Notes: generated by a model from the sequence alone, not told the origin. DNA of 64,000 nucleotides from Arthrobacter zhangbolii (GCF_022869865.1 NZ_CP094984.1:2914001-2978000), one strand, 5' to 3'. Positions 8,210 through 17,789 are shown, numbered from the stretch's first letter. Numbers and translations: made by a program.

Positions 8210-9999
8210 TGCCGTACCCCCGGCCCGGAGGACGGGGGTTCCCCGCCGTCGCTGTTCCCTGTCGCGGGAGCCGGTCCGTCACCGGCGGCCTGGTCATATC
8301 CGGCACCCTTATCCGCACCGGCATCGGCGTCCGCAGCACCGCGGTTGTTGTTCCGCGGAAACAGGCCCTTGGGTGATCCCCGTCCGTCCCAGTTCAGCAG
8401 GTTGACCCGTCCGCCCAGATCGCCGTTCCCTGTCGGGTCGTCTCCGCGCTGCCGGGCCTGCAGTGCCTCGAAGTTTTCCACCGCCACGGGGGTGGGACGG
8501 CCGGAGGCCTCACCGAAGACGCCGGTCTGGCCCATCCCGGGCCCGCCTTCCACATCCAGGGAACAGCCGATTTCCTCCAGGTTGTGGGCGTCCTCCAGGT
8601 GCGCGCTGGGGATCACGTACCGCTCTTCGTATTTGGCCACGGCCATCAGCCGGTACATCGCCACGATCTGCTCTCCGGACATGCCGACGTCGGCGGCGAT
8701 CTTTTCATCCGGTGCGTCACCGAGGGTGATGTCGCGCATGTAGGCGCGCATGGCCGCGAGCTTGCGCAGCACCCCGGTGACCAGGTCCGTGTCCCCGGCG
8801 GTGAACAGCTCGGCCAGATACTCCACCGGAATCCGCAGCGCCTCGATGGCGCCGAAGAGGTTGTCCGCGCTCTCGCCGTCGTGCCCCTGTTCGTTCAAAA
8901 CGTCCACAATCGGGGACAGCGGCGGGACGTACCAGACCATGGGCATGGTCCGGTATTCCGGGTGCAGCGGCAGCGCCACCCGGAAGGTTTTGGCCATCGC
9001 GTAGACCGGCGAGCGCCGGGCCGCGTCCAGCCAGTCCTCCGGAATGCCTTCGGCCCGGGCGCCGGCAATGACTTCCGGATCATTGGGGTCCATCATCAGG
9101 TCCAGCTGGGCCTCGTACAGGTCCTGCACGTTCGGCGTGGAGGCGGCCTCGGTGACGCGGTCGGCGTCGTACAGGAAAATCCCGATGTACCGCAGCCGTC
9201 CCACACAGGTCTCGGCGCACACGGTGGGAAGGCCCACCTCGATGCGGGGATAACAGAAGGTGCACTTCTCCGCCTTGCCGGAGCGGTGGTTGAAGTACAT
9301 CTTTTTGTACGGGCACCCGGTGATGCACTGCCGCCAGCCGCGGCAGCGGTCCTGGTCCACCAGCACAATGCCGTCCTCTTCGCGCTTGTAGATGGCGCCG
9401 GAGGGACAGGAAGCCATGCAGGACGGGTTCAGGCAGTGCTCGCAGATCCGGGGCAGGTAGAACATAAAGGTGTTGTCGAAGTCCGCCTTGACCTTCTCTT
9501 CGGCCTCGCTGCGCAGCTTCTGGAGCACGGGGTCCTGCTGCTCGGTGTTTTTCGAACCGCCCAGGTCATCGTCCCAGTTCGCAGACCATTCAATATTCAT
9601 GTTTTCGCCGGTGATCAGGGACTTGGGCCGGGCCACGGGGAAGTCCTTGCCTGCGGGGGCGTTGATCAGGTTTTCGTAGTCGTAGGTCCACGGCTCGTAG
9701 TAGTCATTCAGTTCGGGCTGGACCGGGCTGGCGAAAATGCCGAAGAGCTTGGCGAGCCGGCCGCCGGCCTTCAGCTTCAGCTTCCCGCGGCTGTTCAGTT
9801 CCCAGCCGCCCTTCCATTTCTCCTGGTCCTCATACCGGCGCGGGTAGCCCTGCCCGGGGCGGGTCTCCACGTTGTTGAACCACACGTATTCGGTGCCGGC
9901 CCGGTTGGTCCAGGCCTGTTTGCACGTCACTGAACAGGTATGGCAGCCAATGCACTTATCCAGTGCCATCACCATTGCCGTCTGCGCCATGATTCGCAT
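8206..9999 (-). CDS. narH: Respiratory nitrate reductase subunit beta
   Basis: The iron-sulfur electron-transfer subunit (597 aa). Cysteine clusters appear in order: CIGCHTCSVTCKQAW near residue 16, CEHCLNPSCMASCPSG, CRGWRQCITGCPYKK and CTFCYP...CAETC. The Trp in CRGW marks the [3Fe-4S] cluster, as in known NarH. An unusual Gly/Ala/Asp-rich C-terminal extension of about 50 residues (after NLLNWDGRG) follows the conserved core, making this longer than the usual 490-550. Stop and start codons overlap with narG by one base and with narJ by 4. Confidence 0.95.
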   Translation of the reverse strand: MRIMAQTAMVMALDKCIGCHTCSVTCKQAWTNRAGTEYVWFNNVETRPGQGYPRRYEDQEKWKGGWELNSRGKLKLKAGGRLAKLFGIFASPVQPELNDYYEPWTYDYENLINAPAGKDFPVARPKSLITGENMNIEWSANWDDDLGGSKNTEQQDPVLQKLRSEAEEKVKADFDNTFMFYLPRICEHCLNPSCMASCPSGAIYKREEDGIVLVDQDRCRGWRQCITGCPYKKMYFNHRSGKAEKCTFCYPRIEVGLPTVCAETCVGRLRYIGIFLYDADRVTEAASTPNVQDLYEAQLDLMMDPNDPEVIAGARAEGIPEDWLDAARRSPVYAMAKTFRVALPLHPEYRTMPMVWYVPPLSPIVDVLNEQGHDGESADNLFGAIEALRIPVEYLAELFTAGDTDLVTGVLRKLAAMRAYMRDITLGDAPDEKIAADVGMSGEQIVAMYRLMAVAKYEERYVIPSAHLEDAHNLEEIGCSLDVEGGPGMGQTGVFGEASGRPTPVAVENFEALQARQRGDDPTGNGDLGGRVNLLNWDGRGSPKGLFPRNNNRGAADADAGADKGAGYDQAAGDGPAPATGNSDGGEPPSSGPGVRQ

Positions 10000-12900
10000 C
10001 AGTACGCCACCTCCTGGGAACGCTTCCGGACGACGGAGACAATGTCGCGCTGGTTGCCGGTGGGGCCGAGGTAATTAAAGGCCCAGGACAGCTGCGCATA
10101 ACCGCCGATCATGTGTGTGGGTTTGACCAGGATCCGGGTCACCGAATTATGGATGCCCCCGCGCCGGCCCGTGGCTTCGGACTTGGGCACGTCAATGATG
10201 CGCTCCTGCGCGTGGTAGACGTACAGCACCCCGGCAGGCATCCGGCTGCTGACGATCGCCCGGCCCACCAGCACCCCGTTGGTGGACACACACTCCACCC
10301 ACTCGTTGTCCGACACTTCGATCAGCGCGGCGTCCTGCGGGCTGATCCAGACCGAGGTCCCGCCGCGGGAGAGGGAGAGCATCAGCAGGTTGTCCTGGTA
10401 CTCCGAATGGATGGACCACTTGTTGTGCGGGGTCAGGTACCGCACGGCAACGGACAGCTCGCCGCGGGTCCCCAGCTGCGGTTCGCCGAACAGGCGGTGC
10501 ATATCCAGTGGCGGCCGGTACACCGGCAGCGCCTCACCCATGTCCAGGATCCAGTCATGGTCCAGGAAGAAGTGCATCCGACCGGTCAGGGTATGGAACG
10601 GTTTGAGCCGTTCGATGTTGATGGTGAACGGCGCGTACCGCCGCCCGCCGGTCTCGGACCCGGACCACTCCGGGGAGGTAATCACCGGTGTGGGCCGGTC
10701 CTGGGTGTCGCGGAACGTGATCTGCCGGTCCTCCGCACCTTCGGCCAGATCCGCCAGCGGGACCCCGGTCCGCTTTTCCAGGGTTTTAAAGCCCTGCACG
10801 GCCAGTTCTCCGTTGGTGGTGCCCGAGAGCAGCAGGATGGCTTCGGCCATCCGGGCATCCGTGTCCACGGCTGGCCGCCCGGCCGCGGCGCCCCGGTCAA
10901 ATACGCCGTGCTTGCGCGCCAGCTGGACCAGCGGACGGGACACATCGTAGGTGACGTATTTCGTGGTCAGGCCCAGCTTGTCCGCCAACGGTCCGATGGC
11001 CACGAACTTTTCACCGATCGCCGTGTAGTCCCGTTCCACCACCGCCAGGGAGGGCAGGTTCTTCCCCGGGACAGCGGGAATATCCGTGCCCTTCCAGTCC
11101 GGGGCGTGGCCGCCGGGCTGGGCGATCTCTCCGGGGGTGTCATGGGTCAGCGCCGTGGCCACCATGTCCTTGCGCACGCCCAGGTGCGTCAACGCCTGGC
11201 GGGAGAACTCCTCGGCGAGCAGCCGGAACAGATCGTAATCCGTCTTGGCTTCCCACGGCGGGGCGATGGCCGGCGTGAAGGCATGCACGTAGGGGTGCAT
11301 GTCGGTGGAGGACAGGTCGTACTTCTCGTACCAGGTGGCGGCCGGGAACACGACGTCGGAAAGCAGCGTGGAACTGGTCATCCGGAAATCCGCGGAGACC
11401 AGCAGGTCGAGCTTGCCCTGCGGTGCTTCCTCGCGCCACACCACGTCTTTGGGACGGGCTTCGGCGTGGTCCTTGCCCATCACGTTGTTCAGGGTGCCCA
11501 GCAGGTGCTTCTGGAAGTACTCCTCCCCCTTGGCCGAGGAGCCCAGGAGGTTCGAGCGCCACAGGATCAGGGTCCGCGGCCAGTTCTCCGGGGCATCCAC
11601 ATCCTCCACGGCGAAACGCAGCTTCTCCTCCTTCAGCTGCCGTGCCACCCAGGCGGCCTCCGTGTCCGCCTCCCCGCGGGCCACGGCCGCCGCGGCGTCA
11701 TCGGCCACGTCCAGGGAATTGCGCGCATCGAACTGGGGGAAGAACGGCATCCAGCCCATCCGGGTGGACTTCGCAACCACATCGGCGGTGTGCATGCCGC
11801 GCAGGTGGCCGGTGGCCAGCGGGGACTGCATGGCGTCGGAGGAATACCCGTCGGAGCGGAACTGGTCCGTGTGCATGTACCAGAATGCCGTGCCGATCAT
11901 GAACCGGGGCGGCCGGTTCCAGTCCCCGGCGGAGGCCATGGCTGCCCAGCCGGTAATGGGCCGGCACTTCTCCTGGCCGACGTAGTGCGCCCAGCCGCCG
12001 CCGTTGCGGCCCTGGCAGCCGGTGAGCATCAGCATGGCCAGAATGGCACGGTAGGTCACATCGCCGTGGTACCACTGGCAGATGCCGGCGCCGAGGATGA
12101 TCATGGACCGGCCCTTGGATTTTTCCGCGTTGGCGGCGAAATCCCGGGCCGTGCGGATGACGGCTTCCGGGCTGACGTTGGTGATTTCATGCTGCCACGC
12201 CGGCGTGTAGGGACTGGCGGCGTCGTCATACCCGGCCGCCCACTGTCCGGGCAGCCCGTCCCGGCCCACCCCGTACTGGGCCAGCATCAGGTCAAAGACG
12301 GTGGTGACCGTCCGCCCGGCCACCTCCATCACCGGCACGCCGCGCTGCACTACCGTTCCGACCCCGGACGGGTCGGTGAAGGCGGGCAGGTCCACCCGGC
12401 TGACCTTTTGGCTGTAGGAGGAGGCATCGGCCACCGACAGGGCGGGCACCACGCCCTGCAGGTCCAGGTTCCATTTCCCGGCGTCGGCCTCGTTGTACCG
12501 GAAGCCCACGGAACCGTTGGGCACCACCGGGGTGCCGGCGTCGCGGTCCAGCAGCACCGTCTTGAAGGCGGCGTCCGCGGCTTTGGCCTCGCCCCGCCCC
12601 AGCTCCGCGGCGGTGAGGAACTTGCCCGGAACCACGGTTCCGTCAGGGCCCTGCTCCAGTGCGACGAGGAACGGCAGATCGGTGTACTGCACCACGTAGT
12701 CCTCGAAGAACGGCACCCGCCGGTCCACGAAGTTCTCCTTCAGGATCACGTGGCCCATTGCCATCGCGAGCGCGGCGTCGGAGCCGGCCGCGGCGGGGAG
12801 CCATTCATCGGCGAACTTGGTGTTGTCCGCATAGTCCGGGCTGACCGAGACCACCTTGGTGCCGCGGTAGCGCCCTTCCACCATCCAGTGCGCGTCCGGA

Positions 12901-13718
12901 GTGCGGGTGACAGGGATATTGGAACCCCACATCATCAGATAGGTGGCGTCCCACCAGTCCCCGGATTCGGGTACGTCGGTCTGGTCCCCGAAGACCTGCG
13001 GACTGGCCACCGGCAGGTCCGCGTACCAGTCATAAAAGCTGTTCATCACCCCGCCAATGAGGTTGATGAACCGGGCACCGGCCGCGTGCGAGACCATGGA
13101 CATGGCCGGGATGGGCGAGAACCCGGTGCAGCGGTCCGGGCCGAAGTTCTTCACCGTGGCGACGTGTGCGGCCGCAGTCATCTCCAGTGCCTCGGCCCAG
13201 CTGGAGCGCACCAGTCCGCCCTTGCCCCGTGCCTGCTGGTAGGTGCGCCGGCGCTGCGGATCATTCACAATCTCTTCCCACGCCAGCACCGGGTCCCCGG
13301 TTCGCTCCCTGGCAGCACGGTACATTTCCAGCAGCACCCCGCGGATATAGGGGAACCGGACCCGGGTGGGCGAATAGGTGTACCAGGAGAAAGCCGCGCC
13401 GCGCGGGCAGCCGCGCGGCTCGTACTCGGGCCGGTCCGGTCCCACGCTCGGGTAGTCGGTCTCCTGCGCCTCCCAGGTGATGATCCCGTCCTTGACGTAC
13501 ACCTTCCACGAGCAGGATCCCGTGCAGTTCACGCCGTGGGTGGAGCGCACCACCTTGTCGTGGCTCCACCGGTTCCGGTAGAAGGCGTCCCCCTGCCGGC
13601 CGCCTTCCCGGAACACGGCCCGTCCGTCAGCGGTCTCATCCCATCGGGTGAAGAACCGGCCGAGTTTGAGCATTGCGTCAGATGCGGGGCCATCGATCCC
13701 CGGAGCGGAGCCAGCCAT
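9999..13718 (-). CDS. narG: Respiratory nitrate reductase subunit alpha (Mo-bisMGD catalytic subunit)
   Basis: A 1239-residue catalytic subunit of cytoplasm-facing nitrate reductase, reducing nitrate to nitrite. The FS0 cluster ligands are in HGVNCTGSCSW (His plus Cys) and CPRGAAFSW; the rest matches the molybdopterin oxidoreductase fold through to the C-terminal MGD-binding domain. ATG 13718 gives a normal length and the usual LKLGRFFTRW start; the open frame continues further upstream but would overlap menB. It has no twin-arginine signal, as expected for membrane-bound NarG. The promoter must lie in the 127-nt gap to menB; no clear FNR- or NarL-like site was found. Confidence 0.95.
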   Translation of the reverse strand: MAGSAPGIDGPASDAMLKLGRFFTRWDETADGRAVFREGGRQGDAFYRNRWSHDKVVRSTHGVNCTGSCSWKVYVKDGIITWEAQETDYPSVGPDRPEYEPRGCPRGAAFSWYTYSPTRVRFPYIRGVLLEMYRAARERTGDPVLAWEEIVNDPQRRRTYQQARGKGGLVRSSWAEALEMTAAAHVATVKNFGPDRCTGFSPIPAMSMVSHAAGARFINLIGGVMNSFYDWYADLPVASPQVFGDQTDVPESGDWWDATYLMMWGSNIPVTRTPDAHWMVEGRYRGTKVVSVSPDYADNTKFADEWLPAAAGSDAALAMAMGHVILKENFVDRRVPFFEDYVVQYTDLPFLVALEQGPDGTVVPGKFLTAAELGRGEAKAADAAFKTVLLDRDAGTPVVPNGSVGFRYNEADAGKWNLDLQGVVPALSVADASSYSQKVSRVDLPAFTDPSGVGTVVQRGVPVMEVAGRTVTTVFDLMLAQYGVGRDGLPGQWAAGYDDAASPYTPAWQHEITNVSPEAVIRTARDFAANAEKSKGRSMIILGAGICQWYHGDVTYRAILAMLMLTGCQGRNGGGWAHYVGQEKCRPITGWAAMASAGDWNRPPRFMIGTAFWYMHTDQFRSDGYSSDAMQSPLATGHLRGMHTADVVAKSTRMGWMPFFPQFDARNSLDVADDAAAAVARGEADTEAAWVARQLKEEKLRFAVEDVDAPENWPRTLILWRSNLLGSSAKGEEYFQKHLLGTLNNVMGKDHAEARPKDVVWREEAPQGKLDLLVSADFRMTSSTLLSDVVFPAATWYEKYDLSSTDMHPYVHAFTPAIAPPWEAKTDYDLFRLLAEEFSRQALTHLGVRKDMVATALTHDTPGEIAQPGGHAPDWKGTDIPAVPGKNLPSLAVVERDYTAIGEKFVAIGPLADKLGLTTKYVTYDVSRPLVQLARKHGVFDRGAAAGRPAVDTDARMAEAILLLSGTTNGELAVQGFKTLEKRTGVPLADLAEGAEDRQITFRDTQDRPTPVITSPEWSGSETGGRRYAPFTINIERLKPFHTLTGRMHFFLDHDWILDMGEALPVYRPPLDMHRLFGEPQLGTRGELSVAVRYLTPHNKWSIHSEYQDNLLMLSLSRGGTSVWISPQDAALIEVSDNEWVECVSTNGVLVGRAIVSSRMPAGVLYVYHAQERIIDVPKSEATGRRGGIHNSVTRILVKPTHMIGGYAQLSWAFNYLGPTGNQRDIVSVVRKRSQEVAY

Positions 13719-13833
13719 AGGTACCAGCTTGGAACAGGGCGGCCCGCGCAAACAGGGGGAACCCGCATATCGCAGTCCCGACCCGGTAGTTTTTCGGACG
13801 GCGGCAGTGTCCGGCCGGTTTGGACCCGGGCGA

Positions 13834-13839
13834 TAAACT
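13834..13839 (+). promoter_or_regulatory. -10 hexamer TAAACT, leaderless promoter of menB
   Basis: TAAACT ends 6 nt before the GTG start at 13846, and no Shine-Dalgarno sequence is present. It lies inside the narG-menB divergent intergenic region. Confidence 0.5.
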
Positions 13840-13845
13840 CGATTT

Positions 13846-14799
13846 GTGAGCACAGAACTTCCAGCACAGGTGTCCGATATCTTCGACCCGCGGCAGTGGC
13901 GTCTCGTCTCCGGGTTCGAGGACCTGGCAGACATGACCTACCACCGCCAGGTGGAGCGCGACGCCGACGGCGCCGTCATACGTGACCTGCCGACCGTGCG
14001 GATCGCGTTCAACCGCCCCGAGGTGCGCAATGCTTTCCGTCCCGGCACCGTGGACGAGCTGTACCGGGCCATGGACCACGCCCGGATGACCCCCGACGTC
14101 GCCACCGTTCTGCTCACCGGCAACGGCCCCTCTCCCAAGGACGGCGGCCACTCCTTCTGCTCCGGCGGAGACCAGCGCATCCGCGGACGCGACGGCTACC
14201 GCTATGCCGAGGGCGAGACGAAGGAAACCATTGACCCCGCACGCGCCGGCCGGCTGCACATCCTGGAAGTCCAGCGGCTGATGCGCACCATGCCCAAGGT
14301 GGTCATCGCCGTCGTCAACGGCTGGGCAGCCGGCGGCGGGCACAGCCTGCACGTGGTCTCGGACCTGACCATCGCCTCCCGCCAGCACGGAAAATTCAAG
14401 CAGACCGACGCCACCGTGGGCAGTTTCGACGCCGGCTACGGCTCCGCGCTGCTGGCCCGGCAGATCGGCCAGAAGAAAGCACGTGAAATCTTCTTCCTGG
14501 CCCGCGAATACTCCGCCGAGGACATGGTGGCCATGGGCGCGGTCAATGAAGCGGTGGACCATGAAAACCTGGAAAAGGTGGCACTGGAATACGCGGCGGA
14601 CATTGCCCGGCAGTCTCCGCAGGCCATCCGGATGCTGAAGTTCGCGTTCAACCTGGCCGACGACGGCCTGGCCGGACAGCAGGTCTTTGCCGGCGAGGCC
14701 ACCCGGCTGGCGTACATGACGGATGAGGCGGTGGAAGGCAAAGAGGCGTTCCTGGCCAAACGGGAGCCGGACTGGTCCTCCTTCCCCTACTACTTCTAG
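13846..14799 (+). CDS. menB: 1,4-dihydroxy-2-naphthoyl-CoA synthase
   Basis: A 317-residue crotonase-fold enzyme that cyclises o-succinylbenzoyl-CoA in menaquinone synthesis. RIAFNRPEVRNAFRPGTVDE, the oxyanion-hole GGDQRIRGRDGY and VVNGWAAGGGHSL are diagnostic, and the length matches the long actinobacterial form (about 300-315 residues). The GTG start follows a -10 hexamer by 6 nt, so the mRNA is probably leaderless. menE starts 7 nt after its stop and menA follows, forming a menBEA unit divergent from narG. Confidence 0.95.
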   Translation: MSTELPAQVSDIFDPRQWRLVSGFEDLADMTYHRQVERDADGAVIRDLPTVRIAFNRPEVRNAFRPGTVDELYRAMDHARMTPDVATVLLTGNGPSPKDGGHSFCSGGDQRIRGRDGYRYAEGETKETIDPARAGRLHILEVQRLMRTMPKVVIAVVNGWAAGGGHSLHVVSDLTIASRQHGKFKQTDATVGSFDAGYGSALLARQIGQKKAREIFFLAREYSAEDMVAMGAVNEAVDHENLEKVALEYAADIARQSPQAIRMLKFAFNLADDGLAGQQVFAGEATRLAYMTDEAVEGKEAFLAKREPDWSSFPYYF

Positions 14800-14806
14800 G
14801 ACCGCT

Positions 14807-15943
14807 TTGGAACTGCTCCCAGTCCTGATCTCCCCCGGATTCGATCCGGGGATGCTCCTTGCCCCGCTGGCCGATGCGCTGGCCGGCGAGGGGCCCGCCG
14901 TGGCACCGCACACGGATCCCGGCCAGACCTTCGACGGCGAACTGCCCAATGATGACATTGCGCTGGTGATCAGCACCTCCGGCTCCACCGGAACCCCGAA
15001 ACAGACCATGCTCTCCACGGACGCACTGGCCGCGTCCTCGATGGCCACCGCCATGGCGCTGGAGGCCGACGGCCAGTGGCTCGCTGCGCTGCCGGTGAAC
15101 TACATTGCCGGTGTCCAGGTCCTCATCCGGTCCCTCTATGCCGGCACGCAACCGGTGTTTATGGACCTGTCCGTTCCGTTCAGCGCGGAGGTATTTACCC
15201 GGGCGGCCGAGGACATGACGGACCGCAACCGGTTTACCTCCCTGGTGCCCACCCAGCTGCACCGGCTGCTGCAGGACCCGGCGCCGGAAACCCTCCGCGT
15301 GCTGCGCCGGTTCAACGCGATCCTGCTCGGCGGCGCCCCCGCAGGCGCTCCCCTGCTGGAGAAGGCACGCAGCCACGGCCTGAACGTGGTGACCACCTAC
15401 GGGATGAGCGAAACCTGCGGCGGCTGCGTCTACAACGGTGTTCCGCTGCCCGGCATCGACGTCATCCGGGAGGAGGGACGCCTGTGGATTGCCGGCGACG
15501 TGCTGGCCGACGGTTACATGGGACGCCCCGAACTGACCCGGGACCGCTTCCGGTTCAATTCCGGACGCCGCTGGTTCCGCACCGATGACACCGGCACGGT
15601 GGATGATCAGGGCCGGGTTCATGTATCCGGCCGGCTGGACGACGTCATCGTCAGCGGTGGCATCAAGATCTCGGCTCAGGCGGTTGCCGGGGCCGTGGAA
15701 ACCGTGGCCGGCGTGGAGCAGGCCTTTGTGCTGGGTCTCGACGACGCCGAGTGGGGCTCCCGGGTGGGCGCCGCCGTCGTCGGCAGCGTTGACCCGGAGC
15801 TGGTCCGCGAGGCCGTCCGCTCCCGGCTGGGAGCCGCGGCCGTGCCGAAGGTGGTCCTGCTGCTCGAATCCCTGCCGCTGCTGCCCAACGGCAAAGCGGA
15901 CCGGATGACGCTGCTGCGGCTGCTTGCCGCGGCTAAACACTGA
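14807..15943 (+). CDS. menE: o-Succinylbenzoate-CoA ligase
   Basis: A compact (378 aa) AMP-forming acyl-CoA ligase that makes the substrate of MenB. Motifs in order: P-loop ISTSGSTGTPKQTMLS, TTYGMSETCGGC, RTDDTG, GRLDDVIVSGGIKIS, and the C-terminal catalytic lysine in PLLPNGKADR. The N-terminus is short compared with other adenylating enzymes, as usual for actinobacterial MenE. The start is taken as TTG 14807, just after the menB stop, with AGGA 5 nt upstream; no in-frame ATG precedes the first conserved block closely. Confidence 0.92.
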   Translation: MELLPVLISPGFDPGMLLAPLADALAGEGPAVAPHTDPGQTFDGELPNDDIALVISTSGSTGTPKQTMLSTDALAASSMATAMALEADGQWLAALPVNYIAGVQVLIRSLYAGTQPVFMDLSVPFSAEVFTRAAEDMTDRNRFTSLVPTQLHRLLQDPAPETLRVLRRFNAILLGGAPAGAPLLEKARSHGLNVVTTYGMSETCGGCVYNGVPLPGIDVIREEGRLWIAGDVLADGYMGRPELTRDRFRFNSGRRWFRTDDTGTVDDQGRVHVSGRLDDVIVSGGIKISAQAVAGAVETVAGVEQAFVLGLDDAEWGSRVGAAVVGSVDPELVREAVRSRLGAAAVPKVVLLLESLPLLPNGKADRMTLLRLLAAAKH

Positions 15944-15982
15944 ACCTGATTTCCCGTAACCGAAGAACTAAGGACTGAAACT

Positions 15983-16867
15983 GTGGCTACAGCCGCCCAA
16001 TGGTTAGAAGGCGCCCGTCCCCGGACGCTGCCGATGGCAATAGCGCCGGTCATTATCGGCTCGGCTGCCGCCTACGACCTCGGAGCCTTCCATCCGGTCC
16101 GTGCCGCGCTGGCAGCCATTGTGGCCATCCTGCTGCAGGTGGGCGTGAACTACGCCAACGACTACTCCGACGGCATCCGCGGCACCGACGATAACCGGGT
16201 GGGCCCGCTGCGGCTCACCGGTTCCCGGCTGGCCACACCCAAGCAGGTCAAATACGCGGCCTTCGTGTGCTTCGGCGCCGCGATGGTGGCCGGCTTCGCA
16301 CTGGTGATCCTGGCCTCGAGCTGGTACCTGATTCTGGTCGGCTTCGGCTGCGTGGCCGCCGCCTGGGGGTACACCGGCGGAAAGAACCCCTACGGCTACC
16401 TGGGCCTGGGCGATGTGTTTGTCTTCGTTTTCTTCGGCCTTGTCGCCACCCTCGGCACCACCTACACGCAGGCCCTGGAAATCAATACCGCTGCCGTGCT
16501 GGGAGCGGTGGGCACCGGGCTGATCGCCATGGCGCTGCTGATGGCCAACAACGTCCGGGACATTCCCACGGACCGTGAGGCTGGCAAGCGGACACTTGCC
16601 GTGCGGCTGGGCGATGGCCCCGCGCGGATCAGCTACGTGATGATGCTGGCCCTGGCCCTGCTGCTGCCGCTGCTGATCGCCGGCAGCTACCCGTGGATCC
16701 TGCTGGTGCTGCTACTGGTGCCGGCGTGCATCATGCCGTGCTGGCTGATGTTGACGGGCAAAAAGCGCGGAAGCCTGATCCCGGTCCTGAAGCAGACCGG
16801 GCTGATCAACCTGGGCTTCAGCGTGCTCTACGCTGCCGGGCTGGTCATCACCCGGCTCCTGGCCTAG
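15983..16867 (+). CDS. menA: 1,4-dihydroxy-2-naphthoate polyprenyltransferase
   Basis: A UbiA-superfamily membrane enzyme (294 aa, about 8-9 helices) that attaches the isoprenoid tail to dihydroxynaphthoate to give demethylmenaquinone. The two Asp-rich motifs are NYANDYSDGIRGTDD near residue 56 and NNVRDIPTDREAGKRTLAVR near residue 190. GTG 15983 is preceded by AAGGA at 8 nt. It is third in the menB-menE-menA unit; the remaining men genes are not in the window. A GC-rich, foldable 66-nt gap separates it from the convergent DUF4229 gene. Confidence 0.95.
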   Translation: MATAAQWLEGARPRTLPMAIAPVIIGSAAAYDLGAFHPVRAALAAIVAILLQVGVNYANDYSDGIRGTDDNRVGPLRLTGSRLATPKQVKYAAFVCFGAAMVAGFALVILASSWYLILVGFGCVAAAWGYTGGKNPYGYLGLGDVFVFVFFGLVATLGTTYTQALEINTAAVLGAVGTGLIAMALLMANNVRDIPTDREAGKRTLAVRLGDGPARISYVMMLALALLLPLLIAGSYPWILLVLLLVPACIMPCWLMLTGKKRGSLIPVLKQTGLINLGFSVLYAAGLVITRLLA

Positions 16868-16933
16868 CCGGGCCCGGCCGGCTCCCGGTCTGGCCGGACC
16901 GGCCGGCGGCGCGGCTTGCCTCCCGGCGGCGCT

Positions 16934-17239
16934 TTAGACGTCGCGGCGGCGGTCGTTGTCGATCTGCACATCGGGGTTACCGGCAACCAAACCGTCCTCG
17001 GCAGCTGAGTCATCCAGTTCGGCACGGTTGCGCTTGGGTGCCCGTTCCTCGGTGAAGCGGCGCTGAACGGTACGGGCCGCTTCGTCGCGCATGTTGCGGG
17101 CAAACAGATAGGTAACGCACCAGGCCAGGACTGCAGCGGCCAGCGCGGACACCAGGACGCCCAGTCCCATCCACAGGCAGATCACGAAGAAGACGGCCAC
17201 CAAACCCAGGCGGAGTGCAGTAAATTTCCAGAAAGCCAC
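16934..17239 (-). CDS. DUF4229 domain-containing small membrane protein
   Basis: A 101-residue protein with two N-terminal membrane helices (ALRLGLVAVFFVICLWMGLG and VLVSALAAAVLAWCVTYLFA), then a cytoplasmic basic/acidic tail with RNMRDEAARTVQRRFTEER and a disordered end. This fits the actinobacterial DUF4229 family, for which no function is known to me. The GTG start has a consensus-like TAGAAT 6 nt upstream; the spacer GGAGGC could also serve as a ribosome site. It is convergent with menA and divergent from the gene at 17325. Confidence 0.8.
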   Translation of the reverse strand: MAFWKFTALRLGLVAVFFVICLWMGLGVLVSALAAAVLAWCVTYLFARNMRDEAARTVQRRFTEERAPKRNRAELDDSAAEDGLVAGNPDVQIDNDRRRDV

Positions 17240-17245
17240 GCCTCC

Positions 17246-17251
17246 ATTCTA
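17246..17251 (-). promoter_or_regulatory. -10 hexamer TAGAAT for DUF4229 gene
   Basis: TAGAAT on the minus strand ends 6 nt before GTG 17239. The GGAGGC between them overlaps a possible Shine-Dalgarno sequence, so the gene may use either mode. Confidence 0.55.
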
Positions 17252-17312
17252 GGCGCACGCGGGTTCGGCCGGCTCCTTGGCGGCGCCGGAGCCTGCCGAC
17301 GGGCCGCTCAAC

Positions 17313-17318
17313 TACAAT
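17313..17318 (+). promoter_or_regulatory. -10 hexamer TACAAT, leaderless promoter for gene at 17325
   Basis: TACAAT ends 6 nt before ATG 17325 and no ribosome-binding sequence lies between them. Confidence 0.55.
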
Positions 17319-17324
17319 GGGCCT

Positions 17325-17705
17325 ATGCCTCGTCTTGTGTTGTTCGGCGTCATCCTTGTCGCTGCTGTGATCATTTACGCCGTCATCGACTGCATCATGT
17401 CCCGCGCGAACGAGGTGCGGAGCATTTCGAAGGTCTCCTGGGTGCTTGCCATCATCCTGGTACCGGTGATCGGTGCTGCGCTGTGGTTCCTCTTCGGCCG
17501 GCCGTCCGGCGGTTCCGGCGGGTCCGGACCGCGGCAGCCCCGCCGTCCCTCAGCGCCCGACGACGATCCCGATTTCCTGCGTAACCTCGAAATCCGCCGC
17601 CGGCAGGAACAGAAGGAAGCCGAGCTCAAAGCCCGCGAGGCGGAGCTTCGGGCCCGCGAAGAACAACAGGACCGCCGAAGCGACGACGGCAAGCCCGGGG
17701 CCTAG
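17325..17705 (+). CDS. PLDc_N domain small membrane protein
   Basis: A 126-residue protein: one helix at residues 3-22 (LVLFGVILVAAVIIYAVIDC), a second at about 36-54 (WVLAIILVPVIGAALWFLFG), then a Gly/Pro-rich linker and a charged helix full of Arg and Glu (QEQKEAELKAREAELRAREE). The two-helix unit matches the phospholipase D N-terminal (PLDc_N) domain often found alone in actinobacteria. Function unknown. ATG 17325 is fixed by TACAAT 6 nt upstream; an upstream in-frame start at 17277 is less likely. A strong hairpin terminator follows. Confidence 0.8.
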   Translation: MPRLVLFGVILVAAVIIYAVIDCIMSRANEVRSISKVSWVLAIILVPVIGAALWFLFGRPSGGSGGSGPRQPRRPSAPDDDPDFLRNLEIRRRQEQKEAELKAREAELRAREEQQDRRSDDGKPGA

Positions 17706-17789
17706 GCTCCCCGCATTCGCGGCCGCCCGCCGCAGCAGGCATTCCTCCGCCATGAGCCCGCTGAAAAGGGCTTCCCCTCCAGGCGTAAA

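Noticed and set aside
10113-13985. Long open frame (about 1290 codons) on the plus strand opposite narG
   Set aside because: It is exactly antisense to the well-conserved narG; in GC-rich genes the opposite strand often lacks stops. The product has low-complexity Gly/Arg/His/Pro composition and no domain.
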